Translations under genes and position numbers: made by a program
Source of the DNA: Bryobacterales bacterium
GTDB lineage: Bacteria; Acidobacteriota; Terriglobia; Bryobacterales; Bryobacteraceae
Direction: 5' to 3'
DNA length: 64,000 nucleotides
Assembly (NCBI GenBank): GCA_016721425.1
Contig: JADKID010000042.1
Span: 124,001-188,000 of the forward strand
The notes under the pieces: model-generated
Told to the model about the DNA's origin: nothing
Database searches by the model: none
The model's input: the letters and a program-made list of their open reading frames with translations, nothing else
Shown: positions 9,442 through 18,734 of the stretch, piece after piece
Layout: each line of letters starts with the position of its first letter
Position numbering within the stretch: the first letter of the stretch is position 1

Positions 9442-10691
9442 GGCTTCTTCCCGATGCAATACAGGTGGCCCGTGGTACGCAGGAAGATCTGTCCCTGCGA
9501 AACCGCAACAGAGGAGAGCGTGTACTCCTGCATTTCGTTCTCGCTCACCAGCTCAAACTTCGGCCCTGTCTTAAATACGACAGCGACGCCATCTTCGTTC
9601 GTGATAAAAACTTTGCCGTCCGCAATCACCGGCGAGGCGCTGTAGGTGCCGGTCCGCAGCCGCTGGCCGCCGTAGATTTCCTTGCCCGTCTTGCGGTCCA
9701 CCACATAGAGCACGCCGCGGTCGTTCACCACGTAGAGGTAGTCCCCATCCACGGCCGGAGTGGGCACATCCGGTCCGTTCGTGAACTGCCACAACTGGTG
9801 CGACCCGGTGACGTCGCCCTGTCCACCGGCGCGGTAGGCAATCAGCGGCCGCACGCGGGTGGGGGCATAGATCTGATCGCCGGCCACCACGGGCGAGGCG
9901 ATGATGCGCTGGAAGGGGTTGTTATCCGGGTTGAATCCGCCGCCGCGCCAGAGCTCCTTGCCGGTGGCGGGGTCGTGTCCGGTGAGCACGTCGCCGCCGG
10001 CGATGATCAATTCCTTGCGCGCGCCCACCTTTGCCAGCACGGGCGTGGTGTAGGAATCCGGCGACTCCATGATGGCCGCCGTGGGGCGTTCCACGCGCCA
10101 GATGTTCTTTCCGGTCGCGCCTTCGATCTTCAGAACATAAGAGGGCTCTTTCGTTTTCATGCCGTGGATTACCTGCACGTAGAGAGAACCCTCGTCCAGC
10201 AGCGGCGACGACGCGTAGCCCCAGTTCAACCCGAACTTGCCGTACTCCTTCTCGATGTCGCGGGCCCAGATTTCCTTCCCCGCAAAGTCAAAGCACTTCA
10301 GGATGCCGGTGCCGGTCATCACCCAGACGAATTTGCCGTCGGTGACCGGGGAGGGCGAGCTCATGTTCTGTTTGCGCATCATGTGGTCGCCATCGCCGAG
10401 ATGGCGCTGCCAGCGGATGGCGCCGTCTCGGCGGTCCAGCGCCCAGAGATGCAGCTTGCCTTCGGCCGCGACGTTGAGGAAGATGTGATCGCCCCAAATG
10501 ATGGGGGTGGCGCCGCTGCGGGAGGGCATGGCCACCTTCCAGGCGATGTTTTCGGAGGGCCCCCACTTAACAGGCAGGCCCTTTTCGGCACTGCTGCCAT
10601 CGAAGCGCGGACCGCGCCATTGCGGCCAGTTATCGGCAAATAGTGCGCCCACGGACACCGCGAGCAGGATAATCCAGCGTGTCAGCCCCAT
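9438..10691 (-). CDS. Exported PQQ-like beta-propeller repeat protein
   Basis: ATG 10691 yields 417 residues beginning with a signal peptide ([19 protein letters not shown]) and then [13 protein letters not shown], the N-terminal signature of the secreted outer-membrane-assembly-like beta-propellers abundant in Acidobacteriota and Planctomycetota. Blade motifs of the PQQ type recur: [58 protein letters not shown]. The fold is BamB-like, but no enzyme partner or BAM gene is nearby and PQQ binding cannot be inferred. The gene sits in a five-gene minus-strand run and its stop overlaps the lipoprotein start (ATGA). Longer upstream starts would reach into the 3' end of the oxidoreductase gene. Confidence 0.85.
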   Translation of the reverse strand: MGLTRWIILLAVSVGALFADNWPQWRGPRFDGSSAEKGLPVKWGPSENIAWKVAMPSRSGATPIIWGDHIFLNVAAEGKLHLWALDRRDGAIRWQRHLGDGDHMMRKQNMSSPSPVTDGKFVWVMTGTGILKCFDFAGKEIWARDIEKEYGKFGLNWGYASSPLLDEGSLYVQVIHGMKTKEPSYVLKIEGATGKNIWRVERPTAAIMESPDSYTTPVLAKVGARKELIIAGGDVLTGHDPATGKELWRGGGFNPDNNPFQRIIASPVVAGDQIYAPTRVRPLIAYRAGGQGDVTGSHQLWQFTNGPDVPTPAVDGDYLYVVNDRGVLYVVDRKTGKEIYGGQRLRTGTYSASPVIADGKVFITNEDGVAVVFKTGPKFELVSENEMQEYTLSSVAVSQGQIFLRTTGHLYCIGKKP

Positions 10692-10716
10692 GGGGCGGAT
10701 TGTACCCTGAGTTGGC

Positions 10717-11685
10717 CTAGGGTTCCAGTAAAAGTTTGCCGGTGGTTTGGCGGCCCGCCAGCGCGGTCTGCGCGAGGCCAGCTTCGGCGAGCGGATATAC
10801 CTGGTCAATATGGAGTTTGACGGCGCCGCTGGCCAGCCATCTGAAGATGTCGCGAGCGCGCCATTCGAGCTCTTCGCGATTGGCGCAGTAGTGGCCCAGG
10901 CTGGGGCGCGTGAGGAAGATGGAGCCCTTCTGATTGAGCACGAGAGGCGCGAACGGCGGCACCGGGCCGCTGGCGTTGCCGAAGGTGACCATCAGGCCGC
11001 GGGGGCGGATACAGTTGAGGCTCTTCTCCCAGGTGGAAGCGCCCACCGAATCGTAAACGACGTCGACACCCTTGCCACCGGTGAGCCGCTTGGTCTCGGC
11101 TTCAAAGTCCTGCTCGGTGTAGAGGATCACTTCGTCGCAACCCGCGGCGCGGGCCGATTCGGCCTTGGCCGGAGTAGACGTGGTGCCGATGACGCGGGCG
11201 CCGCGGAGCTTGGCCGCGGCGACGATCCACTGCCCTGCTCCGCCGGCAGCGGCGTGCACCAGACAGGTCTCGCCCGGCTGGAGTTCCCAGGTGGAGTGCG
11301 TGAGATAGTGGGCGGTCATGCCCTGGAGCATGGAGCCGGCGGCGGTGTGCAGATCCATCGCATCGGGCACGGGGACGAGCTGCCAGGCGGGGACGGCGGC
11401 GTATTCAGCGTAGGAGCCGCGGCACATGGCGTAGGCGACGCGGTCGCCCGGCTTCACGCTGGTGACGTCCGGCGCCACGGCTTCCACAACGCCGGCTGCT
11501 TCCATGCCGAGGACCACGGGCGCGGGCGCGGGGTAGAGCCCGGTGCGGAAGTAGATGTCGATGAAGTTGACGCCGGATGCGGCGATCTTCACCAATGCCT
11601 GGCCTGCTGCCAGTGCGGGCGTGGGCAGGTCTTCATAACGCAGCTTGTCAACGCCGCCGAACTCCGAAACAAAAACGGATTTCAT
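10717..11685 (-). CDS. Zinc-independent quinone oxidoreductase (MDR family)
   Basis: The 322-residue protein has the medium-chain dehydrogenase/reductase layout of NADPH:quinone reductase (QOR): an N-terminal GroES-like domain ([42 protein letters not shown]) and a Rossmann domain with the nucleotide-binding [17 protein letters not shown] near residue 145. The catalytic and structural zinc cysteines of alcohol dehydrogenases are absent. QORs make one-electron or two-electron reductions of quinones or enones using NADPH. ATG 11685 overlaps the upstream stop by 4 bp (ATGA), so this gene is translationally coupled to the unknown membrane-tailed protein before it. Confidence 0.9.
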   Translation of the reverse strand: MKSVFVSEFGGVDKLRYEDLPTPALAAGQALVKIAASGVNFIDIYFRTGLYPAPAPVVLGMEAAGVVEAVAPDVTSVKPGDRVAYAMCRGSYAEYAAVPAWQLVPVPDAMDLHTAAGSMLQGMTAHYLTHSTWELQPGETCLVHAAAGGAGQWIVAAAKLRGARVIGTTSTPAKAESARAAGCDEVILYTEQDFEAETKRLTGGKGVDVVYDSVGASTWEKSLNCIRPRGLMVTFGNASGPVPPFAPLVLNQKGSIFLTRPSLGHYCANREELEWRARDIFRWLASGAVKLHIDQVYPLAEAGLAQTALAGRQTTGKLLLEP

Positions 11686-12230
11686 GTTCTTGCGATCCTC
11701 CGCAAATGGACATATGCCGCAAAGAGCAGCAGGTAGGTGAACGTGAACGGAAACAGCGCCAGGCGCAGCAGCGTGGTGACCCCGGCAGAACCGGACAGCC
11801 CGGCGCGATAGAGAGCAAAGTGCTTGATGGTGCCGAGGTGGCCCCGGTCCACCCAGAAGTAGTCGCCATTCTCGTTGAGGATGAACAGCTTGGCGGGCAC
11901 TTGCCAGGCGAGGGCCCACTTCCACTTGGTCATGATGGCTTCCCCGGAACAGATGATGCCGATCACGTCGTAGTGGCTGGCGGCCAGGTGCGCGTAAAAG
12001 CCCTTGCGGGCAGGGCGGCCGAGGTAATCGGTAACGCGAAAGACCTGGCCGCGCGTAGCATCGAAGCCCTGGGGCAGGCCGGGAAAACACGTAATCAGGT
12101 CCACGCGCTCGTTCTCGGCGTGGTTGCCGTAGAGGCCGGCGAGCATATTCTCGAACAGGTAACGGGATCCGCTTTCCACGAGCAGGACTCGGTGGAAGGG
12201 CGGGATCTCCTGGGAAATGAAGTAGCGCAA
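11682..12230 (-). CDS. Unknown protein with C-terminal membrane segment
   Basis: The 182-residue product is not recognised. The body (residues 10-140) mixes beta and helical segments, e.g. RVLLVESGSRYLFENMLAGL and HYDVIGIICSGEAIMTKWKW; the latter, with KLFILNENGDYFWVDRG, has the look of a glycosyltransferase-like Rossmann half (compare TupA/heptosyltransferase-type families), but the match is too weak to name. Residues about 150-178 are hydrophobic (LFPFTFTYLLLFAAYVHLRR) and would anchor the protein with a short basic tail. It overlaps the oxidoreductase by 4 bp and follows the ceramidase-like gene by 9 bp, so it is an operon member. Confidence 0.6.
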   Translation of the reverse strand: MRYFISQEIPPFHRVLLVESGSRYLFENMLAGLYGNHAENERVDLITCFPGLPQGFDATRGQVFRVTDYLGRPARKGFYAHLAASHYDVIGIICSGEAIMTKWKWALAWQVPAKLFILNENGDYFWVDRGHLGTIKHFALYRAGLSGSAGVTTLLRLALFPFTFTYLLLFAAYVHLRRIART

Positions 12231-12239
12231 TATTTGATT

Positions 12240-13634
12240 TTATCGCGTTGGCGGCGGGGTTGGCCTTGCCCCGCGGACAAGTTCCTGCATCGCCCTTGCG
12301 ATCATCGGCGCGGCCTCCGGCCCCACTGAGTTCACTTCGCCGTACCACGCCTTCGCCGCACCAAACGTGAACGGCGCCTTCTCATCCCATTGTGCCTTGG
12401 GAATGATGTAGCCGATCTCGTCGTTGGCCAGGCCGAAAAGCATGCGATACGGCGCCGTGAACATCCCCTTGATGGAGGGCTCAACGGGCGAGCCGGGCAG
12501 GTCCGCGCCAGCATCGCGTGCAATCACGCCGCCCACGCTGAGCTCGGGATACATCTCACCGGGGATCAGCGCGGCCTCGAGCACGGGCTTTCCAGCGAAC
12601 TTCAGCGCCAGATAGCCAACCGGCGAGACGCTCAGTTTCTCCGCCGCCATCTGCTTCCGCCCGCGGAACAGATCCGCCGCCGAAGCGGCCAGGAAACCCG
12701 CGTTGGCCACGGGAATCCGCACCACCGCCTCCCGGTAGACAATCTCGTCTATGGGCACGGCGCGCGGCGCCGCATCAAGGGCGTCCATCACGTGGCCGGC
12801 CACATACTCGCCCACCACATCGGCAAACCGGAACGTCTCCGGCGCGGCGGGTTTTCCGGTCTTGGGATCAGTCAGCTTGGCGCCCAACGGGGATTGCATG
12901 CCGCCCACCGCGCCATTGATGTAGACGGCTGTGCCTCCATGCTGCGTCTCCAGCCGCTCGTAGAGCGCGGCCGGCCAGTCGGCCGTGATCAGCGTATTCT
13001 TGCTCCCCAGAGTCTCCGGATGGTTGGCCCAGTTGACCACGGTGGCGATCCGGTCTCGCCGCATGTCGTTCAACGCCAGCGCCAGGATCTCCCCGTCGTG
13101 GACCACAGGCGGCCGGGAGTCATCGAAGTAGCCGGCAACGTCCTTCGGCTTGACGGAAATCATCTGCGCGTTGGCGGGCCGCATGGTGGCCACGGCATCC
13201 AGCGCGGCGGCGGCAGCCTGCTCCACCACGAAGGCGTTGTAGGCATTGTTGATCCCGCTGACTCCGCGTTGCGGCCCCCACATGCCCATCGTGTCCGGGC
13301 CCTCGTGGACGTGCGTGGCGGCCACGATCACCGTGGCGCCTGGCACTTTGGCGCGGATCCTCTGCACGTCATCCCAGAAGATGCCGATCACGTCAACACC
13401 ACAAATCACAACAGGCCTCGCGCCCGCGCCAAGCGCCGCACAACGCACCCATAGGTCATCGTGCACCCCGGTGGCCTGGCGGTTGTTGCCGAAGCCGGCC
13501 AGGTAGGCGGGAGCGCCCGATTTCAGGTCCGGTGTGATCTTGCGCTTAGCCGCGCCGGCCATCAGCTCCGCACCAGAGGCCGCCAGCATCGCCGCAGTCA
13601 AAAGCAGACAGAGGAGTGTAATTCTTCGCACCAT
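12240..13634 (-). CDS. Secreted neutral/alkaline ceramidase-like protein
   Basis: Signal peptide at residues 1-21 (MVRRITLLCLLLTAAMLAA) followed by a 'neutral/alkaline non-lysosomal ceramidase, N-terminal' type domain: AGAAKRKITPDLKSG, GVHDDLWVRCAALG, VIVAATHVHEGPDTMGMWG and VVNWANHPETLGSKNTLITAD. The THVHEGPD and NWANHPE histidines and the later glutamate/tyrosine correspond to the zinc site of the family. At 464 residues it lacks the C-terminal immunoglobulin-like domain of true ceramidases (usually about 650 residues or more), so amide hydrolysis is likely but a ceramide substrate is not. First gene of the minus-strand run to 9127; a terminator separates it from the EF-G gene. Confidence 0.85.
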   Translation of the reverse strand: MVRRITLLCLLLTAAMLAASGAELMAGAAKRKITPDLKSGAPAYLAGFGNNRQATGVHDDLWVRCAALGAGARPVVICGVDVIGIFWDDVQRIRAKVPGATVIVAATHVHEGPDTMGMWGPQRGVSGINNAYNAFVVEQAAAAALDAVATMRPANAQMISVKPKDVAGYFDDSRPPVVHDGEILALALNDMRRDRIATVVNWANHPETLGSKNTLITADWPAALYERLETQHGGTAVYINGAVGGMQSPLGAKLTDPKTGKPAAPETFRFADVVGEYVAGHVMDALDAAPRAVPIDEIVYREAVVRIPVANAGFLAASAADLFRGRKQMAAEKLSVSPVGYLALKFAGKPVLEAALIPGEMYPELSVGGVIARDAGADLPGSPVEPSIKGMFTAPYRMLFGLANDEIGYIIPKAQWDEKAPFTFGAAKAWYGEVNSVGPEAAPMIARAMQELVRGARPTPPPTR

Positions 13635-13650
13635 GGCCCTACCAATCTAA

Positions 13651-13694
13651 CGCAAAGCGCCGCGCCCCTTGCGGGAGAGGCGCGGCGCTTTGCG
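13651..13694 (-). terminator. Strong hairpin between EF-G paralogue and ceramidase-like gene
   Basis: A perfect 16-bp inverted repeat (13651-13666 against 13679-13694, 12-nt loop) lies 19 bp past the stop of the EF-G gene. The stem includes AAA/TTT near its outer end but no long U-tract follows, so it may end transcription with help or protect the 3' end of the message. Confidence 0.65.
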
Positions 13695-13712
13695 GTTCAC
13701 TTGGGATCGCTG

Positions 13713-15809
13713 CTATTCGTCCTCTTCGGCCTCGCCGGTAGCGGCGGCCTTGTAGGCGGCAATGATCTTCTCGGCCTGCAGTCCGGGCACGTAGTCGTAG
13801 TGATCGAACTCCATGGAGAACGACGCACGGCCTTGCGTCATGGAAGTGAGGTCGTTCTGATAGGCGAGCATCTCCGACATCGGCACCTGGGCGCGAATGA
13901 CCTGTGTGCCGCCCTTGACGTCCATGCCCGAGATGCGGCCCCGCCGCACGTTCATGTCGCTCATCAGATCGCCGGCGTACTCCACCGGAGCCAGCACCTC
14001 CACCTTCATCACGGGCTCCAGCAACGCGGGCTTGCCCGCCTCCATGCCCGCTTTGAATGCCTTGCGTCCGGCCACTTTGAAGGCCATTTCCGACGAATCC
14101 ACATCGTGGTACGAACCGTCGTAGAGCGTGACCTTGAAATCCACCACCGGGTAGCCAGCCAGGAAGCCGCGGGCCGCCGCCTCGATGATGCCCTTCTCAA
14201 TGGCGGGAATGAACTGCCGCGGCACGGCGCCGCCGAAGACGGCGTTGACGTACTCGAAGCCCTTGCCGCGCTCCAGCGGCTCCATCTTGATCTTGCAGTC
14301 GCCAAACTGCCCGTGGCCGCCTGTCTGCTTCTTGTGGCGCCCGTGCACGTCGGCGAAACCGCGGATGGTCTCCCGGTAGGGAATCTTCGGCTGGCGAAGC
14401 TCCACCTCCACGTTGTAGCGCTTCTTCAGACGGCTGACGATCACCTCGATGTGCTGCCCGCCGCTGCCGGCCAGCAGGAAGTCCTTCGTCTGTGGATCGC
14501 GGTAGAAGCGCAGGCCCTGATCCTCTTCCAGAATCTTGTTCACCGAGTTGCCCATGCGGTCTTCATCGTTGCGCGACTTGGCCGCGATGGCGTAGGCGAT
14601 GGAGGGCTCCGGGATTTGTACCTTCGGGTACTCGATGGAATCGCCCTTCTCGCAGAGCGTATCGCCGGTGAGCACTTCCTTGAGCTTCGCCACAACGCCG
14701 ATATCGCCGGCGTGCAGTTCCGTCACCGGTTGCAGCGTCTTGCCCATCGGCACGCTCAGGTGCGCCAGCCGCTCCAGGCTGCCGCTGCGCATCGAGGTCA
14801 GGTTGGCGTCAGTTCTCAATACGCCCGTGCACACTTTGAAGAAAGAAAGGCGCCCGGCGAAAGGATCGGCGATCGTCTTGAAGACGTAGGCCGTGACATG
14901 ATCCTTGTCCGTGATGGCCTTGAACTCTTCGTGATCGCCCACCATAGCCCGCAGTGCCGGGTGCTCCGTCGGATTCGGACAGAAAGCCTGGAGGAACTCC
15001 ATCACCAGATCCGTGCCGATGTTGCGCAGCGCGGAGCCGCACATGATCGGGAAGATCTTGTCTTCCTTCACCGACTCGTGCAACCCAAACATGATGTCTT
15101 CCACCGGGAGCGTGCCCGCGTCGAAGAACTTTTCCATCAGCGCATCGTTGCCCTCGGCCACCATCTCGATCAGCGCATCGTGCGCCGCTTTGGCCGCATC
15201 GGCCATGTTGTCGGGAATCGGAATCTCGGTGCCCTTGCCGTCGCCGTCGGGAGTGTACTTGTAAGCCTTCAGGCTGATCACGTCAACAATGCCGCAGAAA
15301 TCGCGCTCCGCCCAGATGGGTAGATAGATCGGCAGGCAGTGGCGGCCAAACACCTCAGTGATGTTGTCCACCGTCCTCTGGAAGTCGCTGCGTTCGCGAT
15401 CCAGTTTGTTGATGAAAAACGCGCGCGGCAGCACGTAATCCTCGGCGTATGCCCACACCCGCTCCGTCATCACTTCCACACCGGAGCAGCCGTCCACGAC
15501 GATGAGGGCGGCATCGGCCGCGGCCATCGAAATCTTCGTGTCGTACAGGAAGAGATTGAAGCCGGGCGTGTCCATCACGTTCAGCTTTTTCTTCTTCCAC
15601 TCCAGGGCGACAAGCGACGTGGAGATGGTCATCTTGCGGGCGATCTCTTCGTCGTCGAAGTCCGTGATTGTGTTGCCCTCGTCGACTCGTGTCAGGCGGT
15701 TGCTCGCCCCGGTGGCAAAAATCATGCCCGCCGCTAGGGACGTCTTGCCGCTGTGACCGTGGCCGACGAGGGCCACGTTTCGGACATCTGTGCTTTCAAA
15801 AACCTTCAC
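13713..15809 (-). CDS. Elongation factor G paralogue (EF-G2-like GTPase)
   Basis: At 698 residues this is a full-length EF-G-type translational GTPase: G1 near residue 16 (GHGHSGKTS), G3 MDTPGF, G4 NKLD, domain II, the domain III/V folds and domain IV with GGHGQFGDCKIKMEPL. Canonical EF-G has GHIDAGKTT in G1 and a RGITI switch; here the G1 is GHGHSGKT and the switch reads EEIARKMTIST, both typical of the second EF-G group (for example Thermus TTHA1498). The gene stands alone, without rpsL, rpsG or tuf, which also argues for a paralogue. Its role could be ribosome recycling or conditional translocation; this is inference. Divergent from the alpha/beta hydrolase gene. Confidence 0.88.
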   Translation of the reverse strand: MKVFESTDVRNVALVGHGHSGKTSLAAGMIFATGASNRLTRVDEGNTITDFDDEEIARKMTISTSLVALEWKKKKLNVMDTPGFNLFLYDTKISMAAADAALIVVDGCSGVEVMTERVWAYAEDYVLPRAFFINKLDRERSDFQRTVDNITEVFGRHCLPIYLPIWAERDFCGIVDVISLKAYKYTPDGDGKGTEIPIPDNMADAAKAAHDALIEMVAEGNDALMEKFFDAGTLPVEDIMFGLHESVKEDKIFPIMCGSALRNIGTDLVMEFLQAFCPNPTEHPALRAMVGDHEEFKAITDKDHVTAYVFKTIADPFAGRLSFFKVCTGVLRTDANLTSMRSGSLERLAHLSVPMGKTLQPVTELHAGDIGVVAKLKEVLTGDTLCEKGDSIEYPKVQIPEPSIAYAIAAKSRNDEDRMGNSVNKILEEDQGLRFYRDPQTKDFLLAGSGGQHIEVIVSRLKKRYNVEVELRQPKIPYRETIRGFADVHGRHKKQTGGHGQFGDCKIKMEPLERGKGFEYVNAVFGGAVPRQFIPAIEKGIIEAAARGFLAGYPVVDFKVTLYDGSYHDVDSSEMAFKVAGRKAFKAGMEAGKPALLEPVMKVEVLAPVEYAGDLMSDMNVRRGRISGMDVKGGTQVIRAQVPMSEMLAYQNDLTSMTQGRASFSMEFDHYDYVPGLQAEKIIAAYKAAATGEAEEDE

Positions 15810-15976
15810 TTGGCACGCTCCAAGATGGATGATTGGGCGCCTGGAATCAGACGAGACGCCCGTCTGAGCGGAATCGTATCACAAATGAAATATTGAATAC
15901 CGGACTGTGGGGTCCGGCACTCAAGGGGCGGGGCGGGCACAGAGCAAATCTCCCGCAAAGCGAGTCGCCTCAGTCC

Positions 15977-16915
15977 ATGTTCCTGCTCGCGGTCTACCAT
16001 GGTGGCATGAGCCTTTTCGCCGCCGGCCTCCGCAGTTCCGAGGTTCCGGATCCACCCACGGCCGACTCCATCCCGCTGCTGATCCTCTACCCGAGTGAAG
16101 CCGCCGAGCAAAATGAGACCTTGGGGCCCTACACCATCAGCGCCGCCAGGAACGCGCCCGTCGCGGCGGGAACGTTCCCCCTGGTCGTCCTCTCGCACGG
16201 CACCGGCGGCTCCCCGCTCGTTTACCGCACCCTGGCAGCCCACCTGGCCCGCAACGGCTTCGTCGTCCTGCTGCCGGAACACCCGCGAAACAACCGCAAT
16301 AACAACGAACTCGCCGGCACTGCGGCGATCCTGGCCAACCGGCCCAGGCATCTCCGCCTCGTCGCGGACTGGGCGTTCCTGGACGACGCGCTCGCCGCCG
16401 CTCTCCAGCCCGGCGCGTTCTCCATCATAGGGCACTCGCTCGGCGGCTACACGGCGCTGGCAGCCGCGGGCGGCGCCCCCACCGCTTTCCCGCACGAATC
16501 CCCGGACCATGTCAGCCGGCCTATCGAGGTCACCCCTGACCCGCGCGTGAATGCCCTCGTCCTGCTTGCCCCGGCCTCTCCCTGGTTCATGGCGCCCGGC
16601 GCCCTCAGCGCCGTCCGCGTCCCCATTCTCATGCTCACCGCCGAAAAAGACCCGCACACTCCGCGGGAACACGGCGAGATCATCCGCCGCGGTTTGCCCG
16701 CGGAAACGCCGCTTGAGCACAGAGTCGTCCCCAACGCCGGCCACTTTTCGTTTCTCAGCCCCTTCCCGCAGGCGATGATCGCCCCGTCATTCCCGCCATC
16801 CCAAGACCCGGCAGGCTTTGACCGGGAGCAGTTCCACCATCACCTCAACGCCGAGGTCCTCTCCTTTTTGGACCGTGTCTCGAAACACGCCCGGCCCCAC
16901 GGCGCCTCAACTTGA
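15977..16915 (+). CDS. Alpha/beta-hydrolase (dienelactone/PAF-acetylhydrolase-like)
   Basis: From ATG 15977 the product is 312 residues. The nucleophile elbow GHSLGG lies near residue 155; the oxyanion-type segment VVLSHGTGGSPLVYR near residue 75 and the late histidine in PNAGHFSFL complete the probable Ser-Asp-His triad (Asp from LTAEKDPHTPREHG or close by). PLVVLSHGTGG and the LLPEHPRNNRNNN loop recall proteins annotated as predicted dienelactone hydrolases or platelet-activating-factor acetylhydrolase-like. No signal peptide is seen, so it is cytoplasmic as drawn. ATG 16010 (MSLFAAGLRS) is an alternative start. Substrate unknown. Confidence 0.8.
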   Translation: MFLLAVYHGGMSLFAAGLRSSEVPDPPTADSIPLLILYPSEAAEQNETLGPYTISAARNAPVAAGTFPLVVLSHGTGGSPLVYRTLAAHLARNGFVVLLPEHPRNNRNNNELAGTAAILANRPRHLRLVADWAFLDDALAAALQPGAFSIIGHSLGGYTALAAAGGAPTAFPHESPDHVSRPIEVTPDPRVNALVLLAPASPWFMAPGALSAVRVPILMLTAEKDPHTPREHGEIIRRGLPAETPLEHRVVPNAGHFSFLSPFPQAMIAPSFPPSQDPAGFDREQFHHHLNAEVLSFLDRVSKHARPHGAST

Positions 16916-17189
16916 CCCAGACAGCGCCCCTGCCTGAGGCTCCGAACTGTTTCACTCTGAAACATAGGCCCTTTTGCGCAGAACTTGCACGTGCTTGCCC
17001 GGCCTTTTCCCCTTCCCTTCACAACGACGGCAACGTAAACTGAGCTTGTCCGAAACTCCAATCCCAGGGCATGCTGCCCCGGCGATGCGCCATTCGCGGT
17101 TGTGCGGAATGACGGGACCAACAAGTCCATTCGCCCGGGCAGCGGCCCCTCCTTCGGACTGTCATGGGCGAGAGTCAAACGGAGCCGCG
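16916..17189. other. Intergenic region upstream of the PilZ/J-domain gene
   Basis: About 270 bp without a supported gene. It has no convincing SD-preceded small frame and no clear sigma-70 promoter; it probably carries the regulatory region for the gene at 17190 and so perhaps for the RiPP-like locus. Confidence 0.4.
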
Positions 17190-18077
17190 ATGCCCAGTTC
17201 ATCCTCGGACCGCCGCCGGGCCACCCGGAGAAAGACCGCCGCTCAAGTCGTCCGGATGCAGCTCATTGACCATGTGGGGCAGTCCAAATGGGTCACCGGC
17301 GACGTTGTAGACATCTCCGAAGGCGGCATCGGGGTTTCGGTTCTCGCGCCGCTCGCCGTTGGCATTCAGGCCGTGATACGAGGCCGGCTCGGTGATTCCC
17401 ACGCCGAAGAGGCTCATTTCGCGACTGTAAAATGGTGCGTCGAAGCGCCGGGTGGCGCTTTCCACGCGGGGTTGGAATTCGGGCACTACGACGTCCCCAG
17501 GCAGGCTGACGCGCTCAGTTCCACCGTCCCCGATGACTTCGATTGCTACGAGGTCATGCAGTTGAGTCCAAACGCCGACGAAGACACCATTCAACGCGTT
17601 TATCGCGCCTTAGCTCTGCGCTACCATCCCGATTCCACTCACACCGGCAACCCGGAGATGTTCCTCCGCCTTTGCCAGGCATACAAGATCCTCAGCAATC
17701 CGGAGTCGCGCGCTCAATACGACGTTCGGCACCGCGAGACCAAACAACTCCACTGGCAGATCTTCGACCAGGCCCAGGGCACCCTCGGCGCGGAAGGCGA
17801 GCAACGCAAACGACAGGGGATTCTGGAGTTGCTCTACCGCAAGACGATCCACAGCCCGGATCGCGCCACGATGACGGTCTTCGACTTCGAGCAACTGCTC
17901 GGTTGCCCCCGCGAACACCTGGAGGCAGCCCTTTGGTATCTGCGCGGCAAAGACTACATTCGCCGGGGCGATAACGGTCAATTCACCATTACCGTGCTCG
18001 GCTTCGACAACGTGGAAAGCCACATCACGCCGCAAGTTCACACCAACCAGAACCTGCTGCCCTCCGGCGCCCGATAG
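17190..18077 (+). CDS. PilZ domain-DnaJ (J) domain fusion protein
   Basis: The 295-residue product starts at ATG 17190 with a basic DRRRATRRKTAAQVV segment. Residues about 10-105 resemble a PilZ domain: an RRxxR-like motif precedes a beta-barrel with GDVVDISEGGIGV, matching the (D/N)xSxxG c-di-GMP motif. Residues about 113-175 are a J domain with the essential HPD triad (ALRYHPDSTH), preceded by DCYEVMQLSPNADEDTIQRVYRAL. The rest (about 200-280) resembles a winged-helix fold with FDFEQLLGCPREHLEAALWY. It could recruit Hsp70 in response to cyclic di-GMP; this is inference. It lies 155 bp upstream of the cysteine-rich precursor candidate on the same strand, so membership of that locus is possible but not shown. 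Confidence 0.8.
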   Translation: MPSSSSDRRRATRRKTAAQVVRMQLIDHVGQSKWVTGDVVDISEGGIGVSVLAPLAVGIQAVIRGRLGDSHAEEAHFATVKWCVEAPGGAFHAGLEFGHYDVPRQADALSSTVPDDFDCYEVMQLSPNADEDTIQRVYRALALRYHPDSTHTGNPEMFLRLCQAYKILSNPESRAQYDVRHRETKQLHWQIFDQAQGTLGAEGEQRKRQGILELLYRKTIHSPDRATMTVFDFEQLLGCPREHLEAALWYLRGKDYIRRGDNGQFTITVLGFDNVESHITPQVHTNQNLLPSGAR

Positions 18078-18232
18078 CCGCCCGGCCCGCCCCCCTGCCG
18101 CGCTCGCGGCGACGCCTGCGCCCCAATCATGAAAAAAACTTCTCCTGAGCCGAAACGCCCGCCAACCCGCGGTCACTACTCAGCAAGAGCTGGCCAGCTT
18201 GAATCACGTTCGAACTCTTGGAGGATTCGCAC

Positions 18233-18697
18233 ATGCCTTTCAAAGTCAAGGACCTGCTGATCGACGTTACGTCGGTCGCCGGCGCTCTTCAGTGTCATCC
18301 CACGTTCATCTGCCACTTCGGTTGCAGTTTCCAGATCTACTCGGGATGCCACAACTTCTGCACCTACCTGGTGCAGTCCGTCTGCCACTTCGGCTGCACC
18401 AATCACCTTCCCAGCATCTGCCAGCATGGCTCCGTCACCGTGACGATCACTTGCCCCGGCACCCTCGTCACCGACACCACGCCGATCATTCAGACAACGC
18501 CGCAGTTCAGCGGACCGGCACTGGTGAACCTCAAAGACCAGTTGAAGATGGCTCTCGAAGTCGCCGAGAAGCAGAGCGTCGCCGAGACCGATGCGCTCCA
18601 GCCGCAGACCCTCGCCGACGTCGAGTTGCTCGAATCCAAGATGGGCGAGGCGCTCGAAGCGCTGAAGGCTCGCAAGGCGGAACTGCGCAAGAAGTAG
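18233..18697 (+). CDS. Cysteine-rich RiPP precursor candidate
   Basis: A 154-residue protein with a good Shine-Dalgarno (GGAGG, about 9 nt before ATG 18233). Three zones are visible. Residues 1-20 (KVKDLLIDV…GALQ) form a short leader-like amphipathic segment. Residues 21-90 hold all nine cysteines (21, 27, 31, 39, 43, 51, 55, 63, 74), with CHFGC twice and CHNFC once (a CxxxC pattern), then a Ser/Thr-rich stretch (SVTVTITCPGTLVTDTTP). Residues 95-154 are a charged, cysteine-free helix ending LKARKAELRKK. The gene is followed after 37 bp by the HopA1-like gene and the kinase-LanC synthetase. Cys plus Ser/Thr in one block fits a (methyl)lanthionine substrate with a C-terminal follower. Not matched to a named family. 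A metal-binding protein is the main alternative. Confidence 0.6.
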   Translation: MPFKVKDLLIDVTSVAGALQCHPTFICHFGCSFQIYSGCHNFCTYLVQSVCHFGCTNHLPSICQHGSVTVTITCPGTLVTDTTPIIQTTPQFSGPALVNLKDQLKMALEVAEKQSVAETDALQPQTLADVELLESKMGEALEALKARKAELRKK

Positions 18698-18734
18698 TCC
18701 GCACAGGTTGAAATCAGCACGGGAGATCCGATTC

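Noticed and set aside
13461..15323. Long plus-strand frame (620 residues) opposite the EF-G gene
   Set aside because: It is the histidine/leucine-rich antisense shadow of a clearly conserved EF-G gene and has no family signature.
18129..18260. 43-residue frame just before the precursor candidate
   Set aside because: No ribosome site, basic non-conserved composition and overlap with the precursor start; kept out as a gene.
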